A DNA stretch of 64,000 bases from CAZKTO01 sp964555685 (GTDB taxonomy: Bacteria; Chloroflexota; Dehalococcoidia; SHYB01), in assembly GCA_964555685.1 (NCBI GenBank), contig CAZKTO010000006.1:1-64000 (forward strand), read 5' to 3'. Shown here piece after piece: positions 46,437 to 57,224 of the stretch (positions are counted from its first letter, which is position 1; every line of letters begins with the position of its first letter). A model generated the notes under the pieces. The model saw only the letters and a program-made list of their open reading frames with translations. It ran no database searches and was not told the origin of the DNA. A program made the translations under genes and the position numbers.

Positions 46437-48091
46437 CCCGCCCTCTCGCCCTCGGCGTCCGCGCCGGCGGAGGCCAGGGGCGCGACCCTGTAGACAAGCC
46501 CCTCCGGGATGAGCAGATACGCGGCCTGGAGCAGGGGGTCCTGGAAGGTCGTGTAGACGGGCCGCCCTTCTGCCAGCAGCTTCTCCACGAGGCCCTTCAC
46601 CACACCCGCAAAGGGGCCCGACAGGCCCGGCGGCGCCAGGCCTGGGTGGCGGTGCCGGAGCGTATCGACGTACCAGTCGTACTGGAGCAGGTTCCGCGCC
46701 ACCACCGTCGCCCCTGGCCCCGTGTCTACAACGAACCGGTAGTACCAGAGCGAGAAGAGCGGCTGGTCCGTGTCCGTGAGGACCACCGCGTCTGGGGGCA
46801 CGCTGGATAGGACGGCCGGGCCGAAATCCCGCGCCTCTCGATCGCCGCTCAGGTCCAGATCGCCATAGTTCCGCGCCAGGCTCACGCCCGGCACGAGCGC
46901 CACGATGCCGATGGCCGCCAGGGCGCCCGCCAGGGCGGCCCGCCGGGCGTCCCAGGCCCGCGGCACGGCGGCCATGACGGCGTAGGCGCCCGCGGCCACC
47001 GCCAGTGAGCCGACAAAGAGGGCCGGGACTAGGAAGACAAAGGAGTCGCTCGCCAGGTAGAAGGTCGCGTAGGAGCAGAGCCCCAGGAACGAGAGGCCCA
47101 GCGCCCCTGCGAAGACGCGGTCCCATCGCCACAGCCGCCAGAAACCAGCGAGCCCCAGGACTACTCCCACGCCTTGATACTGGTCCACCATCTGCTTGGC
47201 CCAATCGCCCAGGCGGTTGTCCCACAGGCCCAGGTCTATCCCGTAGACGTAGCCCCGGTAAGGCCTGGCGGTCACATTCCACAGGAACCCAGAGAGGCTC
47301 GAGGGATCGCCCCAGTTGACCGGCGGATGGCGGGAGGCGCTGACCGGAAGGTAGACGAAGACGCCGAGGCCAGCGACCGCGGCGAGGGCCAGGGCGGGCC
47401 ACGGTATCCGGGCCCGGCCCCGGGCCCGCCAGAGGGCCGCTGCGGCCAGCGGCAGCGCCACCCCCGCGACCATGTAGTGGCTGCCCATGCCGAGGCCCAG
47501 GACGAACGCCGCGGCGACGGGACGGAGCGCCGAAGGCGGGCGCCCCCGCCGCTCCACGGCCTCCAGCCAGGAGAGGAGCAGGTAGGTGCTGAGGGCGGCG
47601 AAGAAGGCGCTGGGGGCGTAGACCTCCGCCACCATCGCCTGCCCCCAGAAAACGGGGGCGAAGGCGAGGGACAGGGCGCCCGCCGCGGCTGCGGCCTCCC
47701 GGGCGCCGGACCCCGCCAGCCCCCGTCCCGCTCCGGCGCCCGCGCTCGCTCCCCTGCCCGGCTCCGAGACCAGCCGCAGCAAGACCAGCGCCGAGCGAAA
47801 GGCGAGGGCGACGGCGGCCGCGCCAGCAAGGGCTGACATGAGGTTGAGCCGGTACGCCACCTCGCCAAAAGGCAGGAGCGAGAAGAGCCGGCCGGCCAGA
47901 ATGTAGGTGGGGTAGCCCGGCGGGTGCGGGACCCCCCAGGTCTCCACGGCGGCCGCCAGCTCGCCGCTGTCGGCCGCGGCATGGCGCCACGTGATGGAGG
48001 GCGGCAGCCCGCTCACGTAGACGCCGAGAGCCAGGCCGAACAGGCCCCACGCGATCAGCGAGGCGCGGTCGAGGCGAAGAGGAGGTCGCAT
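46433..48091 (-). CDS. DUF2723-family multi-pass membrane protein (glycosyltransferase-like)
   Basis: 552-residue membrane protein with about ten hydrophobic segments. The conserved N-terminal motif PSITWRHAAADSGELAAAVE near 31-50, followed by WGVPHPPGYPTYILAGRLFS near 52-71, is diagnostic of DUF2723 (GT-C-like, related to protein O-mannosyltransferases). Acceptor and donor are unknown. The C-terminal part is soluble (ADTDQPLFSLWYYRFVVDTG). It shares its stop codon palindrome with the VWA gene. Confidence 0.87.
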   Translation of the reverse strand: MRPPLRLDRASLIAWGLFGLALGVYVSGLPPSITWRHAAADSGELAAAVETWGVPHPPGYPTYILAGRLFSLLPFGEVAYRLNLMSALAGAAAVALAFRSALVLLRLVSEPGRGASAGAGAGRGLAGSGAREAAAAAGALSLAFAPVFWGQAMVAEVYAPSAFFAALSTYLLLSWLEAVERRGRPPSALRPVAAAFVLGLGMGSHYMVAGVALPLAAAALWRARGRARIPWPALALAAVAGLGVFVYLPVSASRHPPVNWGDPSSLSGFLWNVTARPYRGYVYGIDLGLWDNRLGDWAKQMVDQYQGVGVVLGLAGFWRLWRWDRVFAGALGLSFLGLCSYATFYLASDSFVFLVPALFVGSLAVAAGAYAVMAAVPRAWDARRAALAGALAAIGIVALVPGVSLARNYGDLDLSGDREARDFGPAVLSSVPPDAVVLTDTDQPLFSLWYYRFVVDTGPGATVVARNLLQYDWYVDTLRHRHPGLAPPGLSGPFAGVVKGLVEKLLAEGRPVYTTFQDPLLQAAYLLIPEGLVYRVAPLASAGADAEGERAG

Positions 48092-48124
48092 CGCTGAACC
48101 ATCCTATCAGTCGAGACGCGCCCA

Positions 48125-48156
48125 TAAAAGAAGGGGCCCGCTTCCGGGCCCCTTCT
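48125..48156 (-). terminator. Rho-independent terminator (minus strand)
   Basis: Perfect 12-bp stem AGAAGGGGCCCG/CGGGCCCCTTCT with a 4-nt loop. On the minus strand the T tail (TTTTATG) follows, terminating the polyproline gene. On the plus strand the tail is weak. Confidence 0.8.
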
Positions 48157-48180
48157 CTCTATGCACGCTTGGCGCGGCCG

Positions 48181-49644
48181 TTACGGCGTCGGCCAGCGGC
48201 GCATGCGCCAGAACACGAACCCGGCGGCGGCGAGGACAACGAGCACGCCGATGACGATGCCAACGATGGCGCCGGTCGAGAGGCCGCCCTCCTCCTCTTC
48301 CACGACGGGAGGCGGCGCCGGGGTTGGCGTCGGCGTGGCCGTGGGTACGGCTGTCGGCGTGGGTGTGGGCGCGCGCGTCGGCGTGGCCGTGGGCACAGCT
48401 GTCGGTGTGGCCGTGGGCACAGCTGTCGGCGTGGCCGTGGGCACAGCTGTCGGCGTGGCCGTGGGCCGCGGCGTGGCCGTCGGCGTGGCCGTGGGCCGCG
48501 GCGTGGCCGTCGGCGTGGGCAGCGGCGTCGTCGCCCTGATCACGGCGAAGGGGCTGAACTGGGCGGTCTTGCCGGTGATGGTGTTGGTGACCGGGTCTAC
48601 CACGATGTCGGTCAACTGCACCCACTGGCCCGTGGCAGCATCGAACCTGGCGATGACCAGGGTCTGTAGGTTAGTCCCTGGCGGCAAGGTCGCCGGGTCG
48701 AACCTCAGCGTCACGCCGATGGGGGGGTTGAACGTCGCCCCGTCGGGCTGCAGGTTGAAGGGCAGGCCGATGATGTTGGCCCCAGGCGGTGGCGGCGGGG
48801 CCTGGGCCGCTGGGATCGGCGTCACGGTGATGCTGGTCAGTGGGGTGCCCTGAGCGGTCAGCGCCGTGGTCCCGGCGGGAACGTTGACGCTAGCCAGCGT
48901 TGAGAGTGCGCCCGTCGCCGTCACCTGTTGCACTGTGATGGTGGTCGCTGTCTGTACGATACCGAGCGGGGTAACTGGTAGCGGCGCCGTAACGGGCAGC
49001 ACCACGGGCGGCGGCGGAGGCGGCGGAGGAGGAGGCGGTGGCGGAGGAGGAGGCGGCGGCGGAGGAGGAGGCGGCGGTGGAGGCGGCGGCGGTGGCGGAG
49101 GCGGCGGAGGTGGCGGCGGAGGTGAGACAAACGCAGTAACCGTCAGTAGAGCGTTCGTCTGCGCCGCCCCGACCCCCGGCAAGGTGAGGGTCAGGATGAA
49201 CGTGCCCGGCGTGGTCGCGGTGAACGTGGTGGTCGCCGTTCCCACCGTCGTCGTGGGGGTGAAGGACCCGCCCCCGTCGGTCGTCCAGACGAAGGTCTGG
49301 CTCGACGTGACGTCCAAGTCATTACCGCACGCCTGGCCACGGAGAGCGACCGCGCTGAATTGGGTCACCACGATGGACGTGGTGGCGGCGCCAGCCGAGG
49401 TCAGCACCCGGAGGAAGCCGCTGGTAGAGAAGGGCGTTGGCCCACCCACGGTGCTGGGGATGGTGCCTGGGACCGTTTCCGCAACGGTGCCGACGGTGCC
49501 CGTGGGGACCGTGATGGTGCCAATACAGGCCGGCGCCTGGGCCCAGGAGGAGGTCCACCGGAAGGACAGGAGCGTCAGGACGACGGCCAGGGAGACCGCA
49601 GTGACGAGAGTCAGCCGCGACCGGCTTCGAAGCATCAGGAGCAT
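48181..49644 (-). CDS. Secreted or surface protein with 39-residue polyproline tract
   Basis: 487 residues. A signal peptide or anchor is present near 13-30 (VTAVSLAVVLTLLSF). Threonine/valine-rich Ig-like repeats follow (for example TTTFTATTPGTFILTLTLPG), then 39 consecutive prolines (residues 175-213), a beta-rich domain, a Thr/Pro repeat tract (PTATPTAVPTATPT, coding repeat units of about 24 bp) near 380-450, and a C-terminal membrane anchor (IVGIVIGVLVVLAAAGFVFW) with positive RMRR stop-transfer. RBS GGAGGAGG precedes ATG 49644. It is probably exported and cell-wall exposed; ligand unknown. No LPXTG motif was seen. Confidence 0.85.
   Translation of the reverse strand: MLLMLRSRSRLTLVTAVSLAVVLTLLSFRWTSSWAQAPACIGTITVPTGTVGTVAETVPGTIPSTVGGPTPFSTSGFLRVLTSAGAATTSIVVTQFSAVALRGQACGNDLDVTSSQTFVWTTDGGGSFTPTTTVGTATTTFTATTPGTFILTLTLPGVGAAQTNALLTVTAFVSPPPPPPPPPPPPPPPPPPPPPPPPPPPPPPPPPPPPPPPVVLPVTAPLPVTPLGIVQTATTITVQQVTATGALSTLASVNVPAGTTALTAQGTPLTSITVTPIPAAQAPPPPPGANIIGLPFNLQPDGATFNPPIGVTLRFDPATLPPGTNLQTLVIARFDAATGQWVQLTDIVVDPVTNTITGKTAQFSPFAVIRATTPLPTPTATPRPTATPTATPRPTATPTAVPTATPTAVPTATPTAVPTATPTRAPTPTPTAVPTATPTPTPAPPPVVEEEEGGLSTGAIVGIVIGVLVVLAAAGFVFWRMRRWPTP
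49006..49122 (-). repeat. Polyproline coding tract of 39 codons
   Basis: On the plus strand this reads as 39 triplets of GGG, CGG, AGG or TGG, encoding proline on the minus strand. All are CCN codons, mixed so that the DNA is not a simple repeat. It lies in the middle of the surface protein. Confidence 0.9.
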
Positions 49645-49865
49645 TGTGGTCCTCCTCCGCTACTTCAGTTGCTTCTGACCCTGGCGCTGCCCCAGGCTGC
49701 CCTTCGCATCGCCGGCCCCGCGATTGCCATCATCGCGCGGCGCCAGATGCGGCGATCAACCGCATCGTCTCTCGGAAGTCATATTCGTGGGAGTCTGGAG
49801 GCGGCGTTTTCCTGCCTAAGTCCATACCTGTCGGCCAGTACCCTTACGATACGCAATCGTGGGGG

Positions 49866-49895
49866 AGTCTAACATGGCGATTCCGGCGAAGTCAA
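49866..49895 (-). promoter_or_regulatory. Promoter for the polyproline surface protein
   Basis: On the minus strand TTGACT (49890-49895), 18-bp spacer, TAGACT (49866-49871), implying a leader of about 215 nt before the start codon. Confidence 0.5.
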
Positions 49896-50019
49896 AGTCA
49901 TAAGAATCGAGTTCTATGCCCGTAACATACTCCTAACATACCGCCGCCCCGCCTTTCTACTCTACCCTCTGAAGTATGCATACCGCGGTATGCATGCATG
50001 GCGAATCCGGCGACGTCAA
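49873..50019. promoter_or_regulatory. Direct repeats and 20-bp palindrome in the divergent regulatory region
   Basis: Two 23-bp direct repeats beginning CATGGCGA (49873-49895 and 49997-50019; 21 of 23 identical) flank a 20-bp perfect palindrome, ATGCATACCGCGGTATGCAT (49976-49995). The first repeat contains the -35 of the polyproline gene promoter. This is the layout of a regulator-binding region. The region between the surface protein and the riboswitch promoter has no gene. Confidence 0.6.
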
Positions 50020-50126
50020 TAGAACTCCGTTCGGAAGCAGGGGGTTGATCGGCGCCGTGGGGCCAGGGCTTCCGCACGGGGGTCTCAGAACACCCGCACA
50101 GGCCCAGGCCGGACGGGTCCATCGCC

Positions 50127-50156
50127 TTGACACTTATCCTGTTGGCATGGTACAGT
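50127..50156 (+). promoter_or_regulatory. Promoter for the SAM-recycling operon
   Basis: TTGACA (50127-50132), 18-bp spacer, TACAGT (50151-50156), just upstream of the riboswitch at 50175. Confidence 0.65.
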
Positions 50157-50174
50157 GCTCCGTACGCCGAGGGG

Positions 50175-50305
50175 CGCTCTTATCGAGAGAGGCAGAGGGA
50201 AAGGCCCTGCGAAGCCCGGCAACCGGTCGCGGCAGGACATCCGCCGACACGGTGCCAAGTCCTCCTCAACCCGGCACTCTTGCGGAGATGGGGAAGATGA
50301 GAGCG
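50175..50305 (+). promoter_or_regulatory. SAM-I (S-box) riboswitch
   Basis: P1 stem CGCTCT/AGAGCG closes the aptamer (50175-50180 with 50300-50305). It contains the S-box core strings CTTATCGAGAGAGGCAGAGG, GAAGCCCGGCAACC and GGTGCCAAGTCCTCC, and ends AAGATGAGAG. It controls the mtnA-mtnP-rhodanese-ahcY-metK operon by SAM binding. Confidence 0.95.
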
Positions 50306-50318
50306 GTTCATGGTTCGC

Positions 50319-50344
50319 AGTCTCTCCCCCGAGAGACTTTTTTA
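50319..50344 (+). terminator. Riboswitch expression-platform terminator
   Basis: AGTCTCTC, CCCC loop, GAGAGACT followed by TTTTTTATT. High SAM should favour this hairpin, so the riboswitch acts as an OFF switch. Confidence 0.9.
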
Positions 50345-50365
50345 TTGACCGTTAGGAAATGACCG

Positions 50366-51396
<1,031 letters not shown>

Positions 51397-51397
<1 letters not shown>

Positions 51398-52272
51398 TGG
51401 CGGAGCGTCCCGTCGAGATCGGCGTCATCGGCGGCAGCGGCCTCTACGAGATGGCCGGCCTGGCCGGCATCGAAGAGCGCCGCGTGAGCACGCCCTTCGG
51501 CGAGCCCAGCGACGCCATCATCGTGGGCACGCTGGAGGGCCGCCGCGTCGCCTTCCTGCCCAGGCACGGTCGCGGCCACCGGCTCAACCCGAGCCAGGTC
51601 CCGTTCCGGGCCAATATCTTCGCCCTCAAGCGCCTGGGCGTCGGCGCCATCCTCTCCATCAGCGCCGTCGGCAGCCTCAAGGAGGCGATCCGGCCCCTGG
51701 ACATGGTCGTCCCGGACCAGATCATCGACCGGACCAAGGGGCGGCCCTCCACCTTCTTCTCCGAGGGAGTCGCGGTGCACATCGCCTTCGCGGACCCGTT
51801 CTGCGCCGACCTCAGCGCCCGGCTCTACGAAGCGGCATCGGCCGAGGGCGTCCGGGCCCACCGGGGCGGGACCTATATCGCCATGGAGGGGCCCCAGTTC
51901 TCCACCCGCGCCGAATCGGAGCTCTACCGCTCCTGGGGGGCCAGCGTCATCGGCATGACGGCGCTCCCTGAGGCGAAGCTCGCCCGCGAGGCCGAGGTCT
52001 GCTACGCTCTCCTGGCCTGCTCGACCGACTACGACTGCTGGCACCCGGAGCACGACGCGGTGACCGCCCAGATGATCATCGCCAACCTGGGCAAGAACGT
52101 GGAAGCGGCCAAGCGGATCGTGCGCCGGGTCGTCGGCGGGATGCCAAAGGAGCGCTCGTGCTCCTGTCATGCGGCGCTGGCGACGGCCATCATCACCGAC
52201 CGCGCGCGGATCCCGGCCAAGGTCCTGGGCGAGCTCGAGCCCGTGCTGGGCAAGTACCTGGCGAAACGATAA
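51397..52272 (+). CDS. mtnP: S-methyl-5'-thioadenosine phosphorylase
   Basis: 291-residue MTAP-type nucleoside phosphorylase that splits methylthioadenosine into adenine and methylthioribose-1-phosphate, the substrate of mtnA. GVIGGSGLYEMAGL near 9-22, LPRHGRGHRLNPSQVPFRAN near 53-72, GTYIAMEGPQFSTRAESELY near 156-175 and ACSTDYDCWHPEHDAVT near 207-223 fit the family. ATG 51397 shares one base with the mtnA stop. Confidence 0.95.
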
Positions 52273-52325
52273 CCGCTCAACGGAGCGGCCCCCGTTCCTG
52301 CAACGCGGGCCCAGAGGAGGTTGTC

Positions 52326-52682
52326 ATGCCAAAGGTTCAACCGCAAGAGCCATTCAAGCGGATCACGGCGAAAGAGGCGAAGGCGCTGCTGGACCGCGGC
52401 AACGTCCAGCTCATCGACACGCGCCAGCCGTTCGAGTATGCGGCGGGGCACCTCAAGGGGGCCAGGCTTATCCCCCACGACGCTCTCTTCGAGCGGATCG
52501 GCGAGGTGGCGGAGGACAGGGACGTCGTCTTCTACTGCGCCGTGGGGCAGCGGAGCGCGCTGGCCTGCGAGATCGGCGCGGCCATGGGCCGAACCCGCTG
52601 CTACAACGTGGAGGGCGGCATTGAGGCGTGGAAGGCCGCCGGCCTGCCCGTCGAGACCGAGCAGCCCGCCAAGAAAGGCTAG
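52326..52682 (+). CDS. Rhodanese-like domain protein
   Basis: 118-residue single rhodanese domain. NVQLIDTRQPFEYAAGHLKG near 28-47 and the catalytic-cysteine loop FYCAVGQRSALA near 73-84, then GGIEAWKAAGLPV. It can carry a persulfide sulfur atom. In this operon it may handle sulfur released from the methionine salvage cycle or homocysteine; this is inference. ATG 52326 follows AGAGGAGG. Confidence 0.92.
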   Translation: MPKVQPQEPFKRITAKEAKALLDRGNVQLIDTRQPFEYAAGHLKGARLIPHDALFERIGEVAEDRDVVFYCAVGQRSALACEIGAAMGRTRCYNVEGGIEAWKAAGLPVETEQPAKKG

Positions 52683-52696
52683 CGCCGAGAAACCCT

Positions 52697-53995
<1,299 letters not shown>

Positions 53996-54029
53996 CACCT
54001 GGTTGCAGAAATGCGCGAACATCCGGCAG

Positions 54030-54125
54030 CGCTCGGCGGCCCTCTCCCCCGGCCCCTCTCCGACACGGAGAGGGGAGTGGATCCCCCTTCCCGCACCGGG
54101 AAGGGGGCTAGGGGGTTAGGGTATC
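54030..54125. repeat. REP-like repeats (R2 and R1 variants)
   Basis: CCCCCGGCCCCTCTCCGACA hairpin with GGAGAGG, then CCCCCTTCCCGCACCGGGAA with GGGGGCTAGGGGGTTAGGG, all between ahcY and metK. The string resembles the R1 repeat at 17327 but with another hairpin core. Confidence 0.7.
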
Positions 54126-54153
54126 TCCGGGCCCCGAAAAGGAGAGCAACGCC

Positions 54154-55446
54154 ATGGGCTACACCTTCATGGAGTCGCCGTGCTACCTGTACACCTCCGA
54201 GTCGGTGACGGAGGGACACCCGGACAAGCTGTGCGACCAGGTCTCGGACGCGATCCTGGACGCCGTGATCGGGGATGACCCGGACGCCCGCGTCGCCATC
54301 GAGACGGCCACCACCACCGGCCTCGTGGTCGTCATCGGCGAGCTGACCACCACCACCTACGTGGACATCCCCAAGGTCGTGCGGGAGACGGTCCGCCAGG
54401 CGGGGTACATCAAGCCCGAGTACGGGATCGACTTCCAGAGCTGCGGCATCATCGTCGCCCTGAAGGAGCAGTCGCACGACATCGCCCTCGGCGTGGACGT
54501 CTCGAAAGAGAGCAAGGAGAAAGGCCTGGCGGCCAACAGCTCCGACGACCTGGACAAGATGGGCGCCGGCGACCAGGGGATGATGGTGGGCTTCGCGTGC
54601 AACGAGAGCGACCCCTTCGACCGGCGGGCGTTCATGCCGCTGCCCATCCACCTGGCGCATCTGCTCACCCGGCGCTTGGCCGAGCTGCGCAAGAGCATGG
54701 CGCTGCCCTACCTGCGGCCCGATGGCAAGAGCCAGGTGACGGTCGAGTACAGCCACGGCGTCCCCAAGCGCGTCCACACCATCGTTGTGAGCGCCCAGCA
54801 CGCGCCCGAGGTCTCGCAGGACGTCATCCGCCGCGACATGCTGGAGGAGGTCATCAAGGTCGTCATTCCCAAGGAGCTGCGGGACAAGGACACCAAGTAC
54901 TACGTCAACCCCACGGGCCGGTTCGTCATCGGCGGGCCCACGGGAGACGCCGGCCTCACAGGGCGGAAGATCCTGGTCGACACCTACGGGGGCGTCGCCC
55001 GGCACGGCGGCGGCGCGTTCTCCGGCAAGGACCCCACCAAGGTCGACCGCTCGGGCGCCTACGCGGCCCGGTGGGTCGCCAAGAACGTCGTGGCCGCCGG
55101 CCTGGCCGACCGGCTCGAAATCCAGGTCTCCTACGCCATCGGCGTGGCCAAGCCCATCTCCATCTCCATCGAGACCTTCGGGACCGGCAAGGTCCCGGAC
55201 GAGCAGATCCTGGCCCTCATCAACAAGCACTTCGACCTGCGCCCCTCCGCCATCATCCGCGACCTCAACCTGAGGCGCCCCATCTACCTGAAAACGGCGA
55301 CCTACGGGCACTTCGGCCGATCGGACATGGTCTTCCCGTGGGAGGAGACCAACAAGGCGGCGGCCCTGGCGGCCGACGCCGGCCTGCGGGCTCGGGCCGC
55401 GCGGGGAGTCGCGGCCGAGGCCCGGCACGGCAGCGCCGCGAGCTAG
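54154..55446 (+). CDS. metK: S-adenosylmethionine synthetase
   Basis: 430-residue enzyme making SAM from ATP and methionine. YTSESVTEGHPDKLCDQVSD near 13-32 carries the ATP-binding His, GAGDQGMMVGFACNESD near 136-152, GGPTGDAGLTGRKILVDTYG near 260-279 and GGGAFSGKDPTKVDRSGAYA near 285-304. The normal length is about 385-400; the extra residues form a C-terminal Ala/Arg tail (RARAARGVAAEARHGS). It completes the SAM recycling operon started by the riboswitch. Confidence 0.97.
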   Translation: MGYTFMESPCYLYTSESVTEGHPDKLCDQVSDAILDAVIGDDPDARVAIETATTTGLVVVIGELTTTTYVDIPKVVRETVRQAGYIKPEYGIDFQSCGIIVALKEQSHDIALGVDVSKESKEKGLAANSSDDLDKMGAGDQGMMVGFACNESDPFDRRAFMPLPIHLAHLLTRRLAELRKSMALPYLRPDGKSQVTVEYSHGVPKRVHTIVVSAQHAPEVSQDVIRRDMLEEVIKVVIPKELRDKDTKYYVNPTGRFVIGGPTGDAGLTGRKILVDTYGGVARHGGGAFSGKDPTKVDRSGAYAARWVAKNVVAAGLADRLEIQVSYAIGVAKPISISIETFGTGKVPDEQILALINKHFDLRPSAIIRDLNLRRPIYLKTATYGHFGRSDMVFPWEETNKAAALAADAGLRARAARGVAAEARHGSAAS

Positions 55447-55469
55447 CTCCTGGGTCTCGCAAATAGCTT

Positions 55470-55568
55470 GTCATTCTGAGGCCCGACGAGTCGGGCCGAA
55501 GAATCTGGGGCGGGGTCCCCACCCCAGACCCGTTGTCGCCCCGACACGTCGGGGCTCCTCAGGGTGAC
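55470..55568. repeat. Inverted repeat element GTCATTCTGAG...CTCAGGGTGAC
   Basis: Ends GTCATTCTGAG (55470-55480) and CTCAGGGTGAC (55558-55568). The interior has two hairpins based on CCCGACGAGTCGGG and CCCCGACACGTCGGGG. The same ends occur, nested, at 2635-2750. No gene lies in 55447-55582. Confidence 0.75.
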
Positions 55569-55582
55569 AGGAAAGGCGAAGC

Positions 55583-57022
55583 ATGCACAGCGCCCCCGTC
55601 ACTCCCATCAAGTTCGGCACCGACGGCTGGCGCGCCATCATCGCCGAGGAGTTCACGTTCGATAACGTCCGCGCCTGCGCCCAGGGCGTCGCCGGCTACC
55701 TGCGCGACACCGGCCTCGCGGAGCGCGGCCTCCTCATTGGCTACGACACGCGGTTCGCCTCCGAGGAGTTCGCCGCCGCCGCCGCCGAGGTCGTCGCGGG
55801 CAACGGGATTCGCGTCCTCCTCTCCGACCGCGCCTGTCCCACGCCCGTCGTGAGCTACAGCATCATCCACCGGCAGGCCGCAGGCGCCATCGTCATCACG
55901 GCCAGCCACAACCCGCCCCAGTGGAACGGGTTCAAGTACAAGCCCGACTACGCCGGCAGCGCCTCGCCGGAGGTGATCGCGGAGCTGGAGCGGCGCATCG
56001 CGGAGGCGCAGCGCTCGGGCGAGGTGCGGCGCACCGGCCTGGAGCGGGCTCAGGCCCAGGGCATGGTCACGCGCGTCGACGCCGTCACGCCGTACCTCGA
56101 GCACATCGGCCGGCTCGTGGACCTCGAGGCGCTGCGGCGCGCGCCCCTCAAGATCGCCGTCGACTCGATGTACGGCGCCGGCGCGGGGCTCTTCGCCCGG
56201 CTCCTCCAGGGCGGGCGCGCCGCCGTCACCGAGCTCCATGGCGAGCGGAACCCCGCCTTCCCCGGCATCGCCCAGCCGGAGCCCATCGCGTCCAATCTCG
56301 GGGCCCTCTCCCAGGCTGTCACAGCGTCGGGCGCCGACGCGGGCCTCGCCACCGACGGCGACGCCGACCGGCTGGGCCTCGTCGACGAGCGGGGCCGGTT
56401 CGTCACCCAGCTCCAGACGCTCGCGCTCCTGGCGCTCTACCTGCTCGAGGTCCGCGGCGAGCGGGGCCCCCTCGTCAAGTCCAACACGACGACCGCCATG
56501 CTCGTCAAGCTGGGCCAGCTCTATGGCGTGCCCGTCTTCGAGACGGGCGTCGGCTTCAGGTACATCGGCCCCGTGATGATGCGGGAGCACGCGCTCCTCG
56601 GCGGCGAGGAGAGCGGCGGCTACGGCTTTCGCGGGCACATCCCGGAGCGGGACGGCATCCTCTCCGGGCTCTACATCCTCTCGATGATGGTGGCCCTCGG
56701 CAAGCGGCCCTCGGCGCTGATCGAGCACCTGTACGCCAAGGTGGGCCCGCACCACTACGACCGCATCGACCTCCGCTTCGATCCGGCGCAGCGGACGGCC
56801 ATCCAGGAGCGGGTGGCGTCATCCAAGCCGCGGCTGCTGGCCGGCGGCCGCGTGACCGGCACGGACACCCTGGACGGCGTGCGGTTCCGCCTGGAGGACG
56901 GGTCCTGGTCGCTGGTCCGCTTCTCCGGCACGGAGCCGCTCCTGCGCATCTACTGCGAGACCGATAGCCCGGAGCGGGTCCAGCGCCTGCTGGCCGAGAC
57001 CCGGGCGCTGACCGGCGTGTAA
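55583..57022 (+). CDS. Phosphoglucomutase/phosphomannomutase family protein
   Basis: 479-residue alpha-D-phosphohexomutase. The phosphoserine loop is VITASHNPPQWNGFKY near 95-110, the metal-binding loop TDGDADRLGLVD near 256-267, the sugar-binding loop GEESGGYGF near 342-350 and the phosphate-binding loop VRFSGTEPLLRIY near 446-458. It interconverts hexose 1- and 6-phosphates. Next to the sugar isomerase downstream, glucose or mannose phosphate metabolism is likely; exact specificity was not determined. Confidence 0.93.
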   Translation: MHSAPVTPIKFGTDGWRAIIAEEFTFDNVRACAQGVAGYLRDTGLAERGLLIGYDTRFASEEFAAAAAEVVAGNGIRVLLSDRACPTPVVSYSIIHRQAAGAIVITASHNPPQWNGFKYKPDYAGSASPEVIAELERRIAEAQRSGEVRRTGLERAQAQGMVTRVDAVTPYLEHIGRLVDLEALRRAPLKIAVDSMYGAGAGLFARLLQGGRAAVTELHGERNPAFPGIAQPEPIASNLGALSQAVTASGADAGLATDGDADRLGLVDERGRFVTQLQTLALLALYLLEVRGERGPLVKSNTTTAMLVKLGQLYGVPVFETGVGFRYIGPVMMREHALLGGEESGGYGFRGHIPERDGILSGLYILSMMVALGKRPSALIEHLYAKVGPHHYDRIDLRFDPAQRTAIQERVASSKPRLLAGGRVTGTDTLDGVRFRLEDGSWSLVRFSGTEPLLRIYCETDSPERVQRLLAETRALTGV

Positions 57023-57038
57023 GATGGTGCTCCTCCAC

Positions 57039-57198
57039 GTCATTGCGAGGAGGGCCGGTCCCGTCGGCCCGACCCTTCGGTGGGCTCAGGGCAGGCTCCG
57101 CGATTTCCAGAACATACCCACGCGCCAGGACCTATTGCGCACGCGTCTCTTTGGACAGAAGATCGCTTCGGCCCGGCGTTGTCGGGCCTCGCAATGAC
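57039..57198. repeat. Inverted repeat GTCATTGCGAGG...CCTCGCAATGAC with 24-bp insertion
   Basis: Perfect 12-bp inverted ends at 57039-57050 and 57187-57198. Inside, 57075-57098 is a copy of the 24-bp CTTCGG...GGCTC sequence found in other repeats. No gene lies in 57023-57224. Confidence 0.82.
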
Positions 57199-57224
57199 AG
57201 AAGAGCGCGGGAAGCCCTACGAAC

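Noticed and set aside
48306..48530. Tandem 24-bp repeats resembling a small CRISPR array
   Set aside because: The repeats have no spacers, are in frame and encode Thr/Pro repeats of the surface protein.
48866..49678. Plus-strand polyglycine open frame
   Set aside because: It is the complement of the polyproline tract and lacks a ribosome site. The minus-strand gene has signal peptide, anchor, ribosome site, promoter and terminator.
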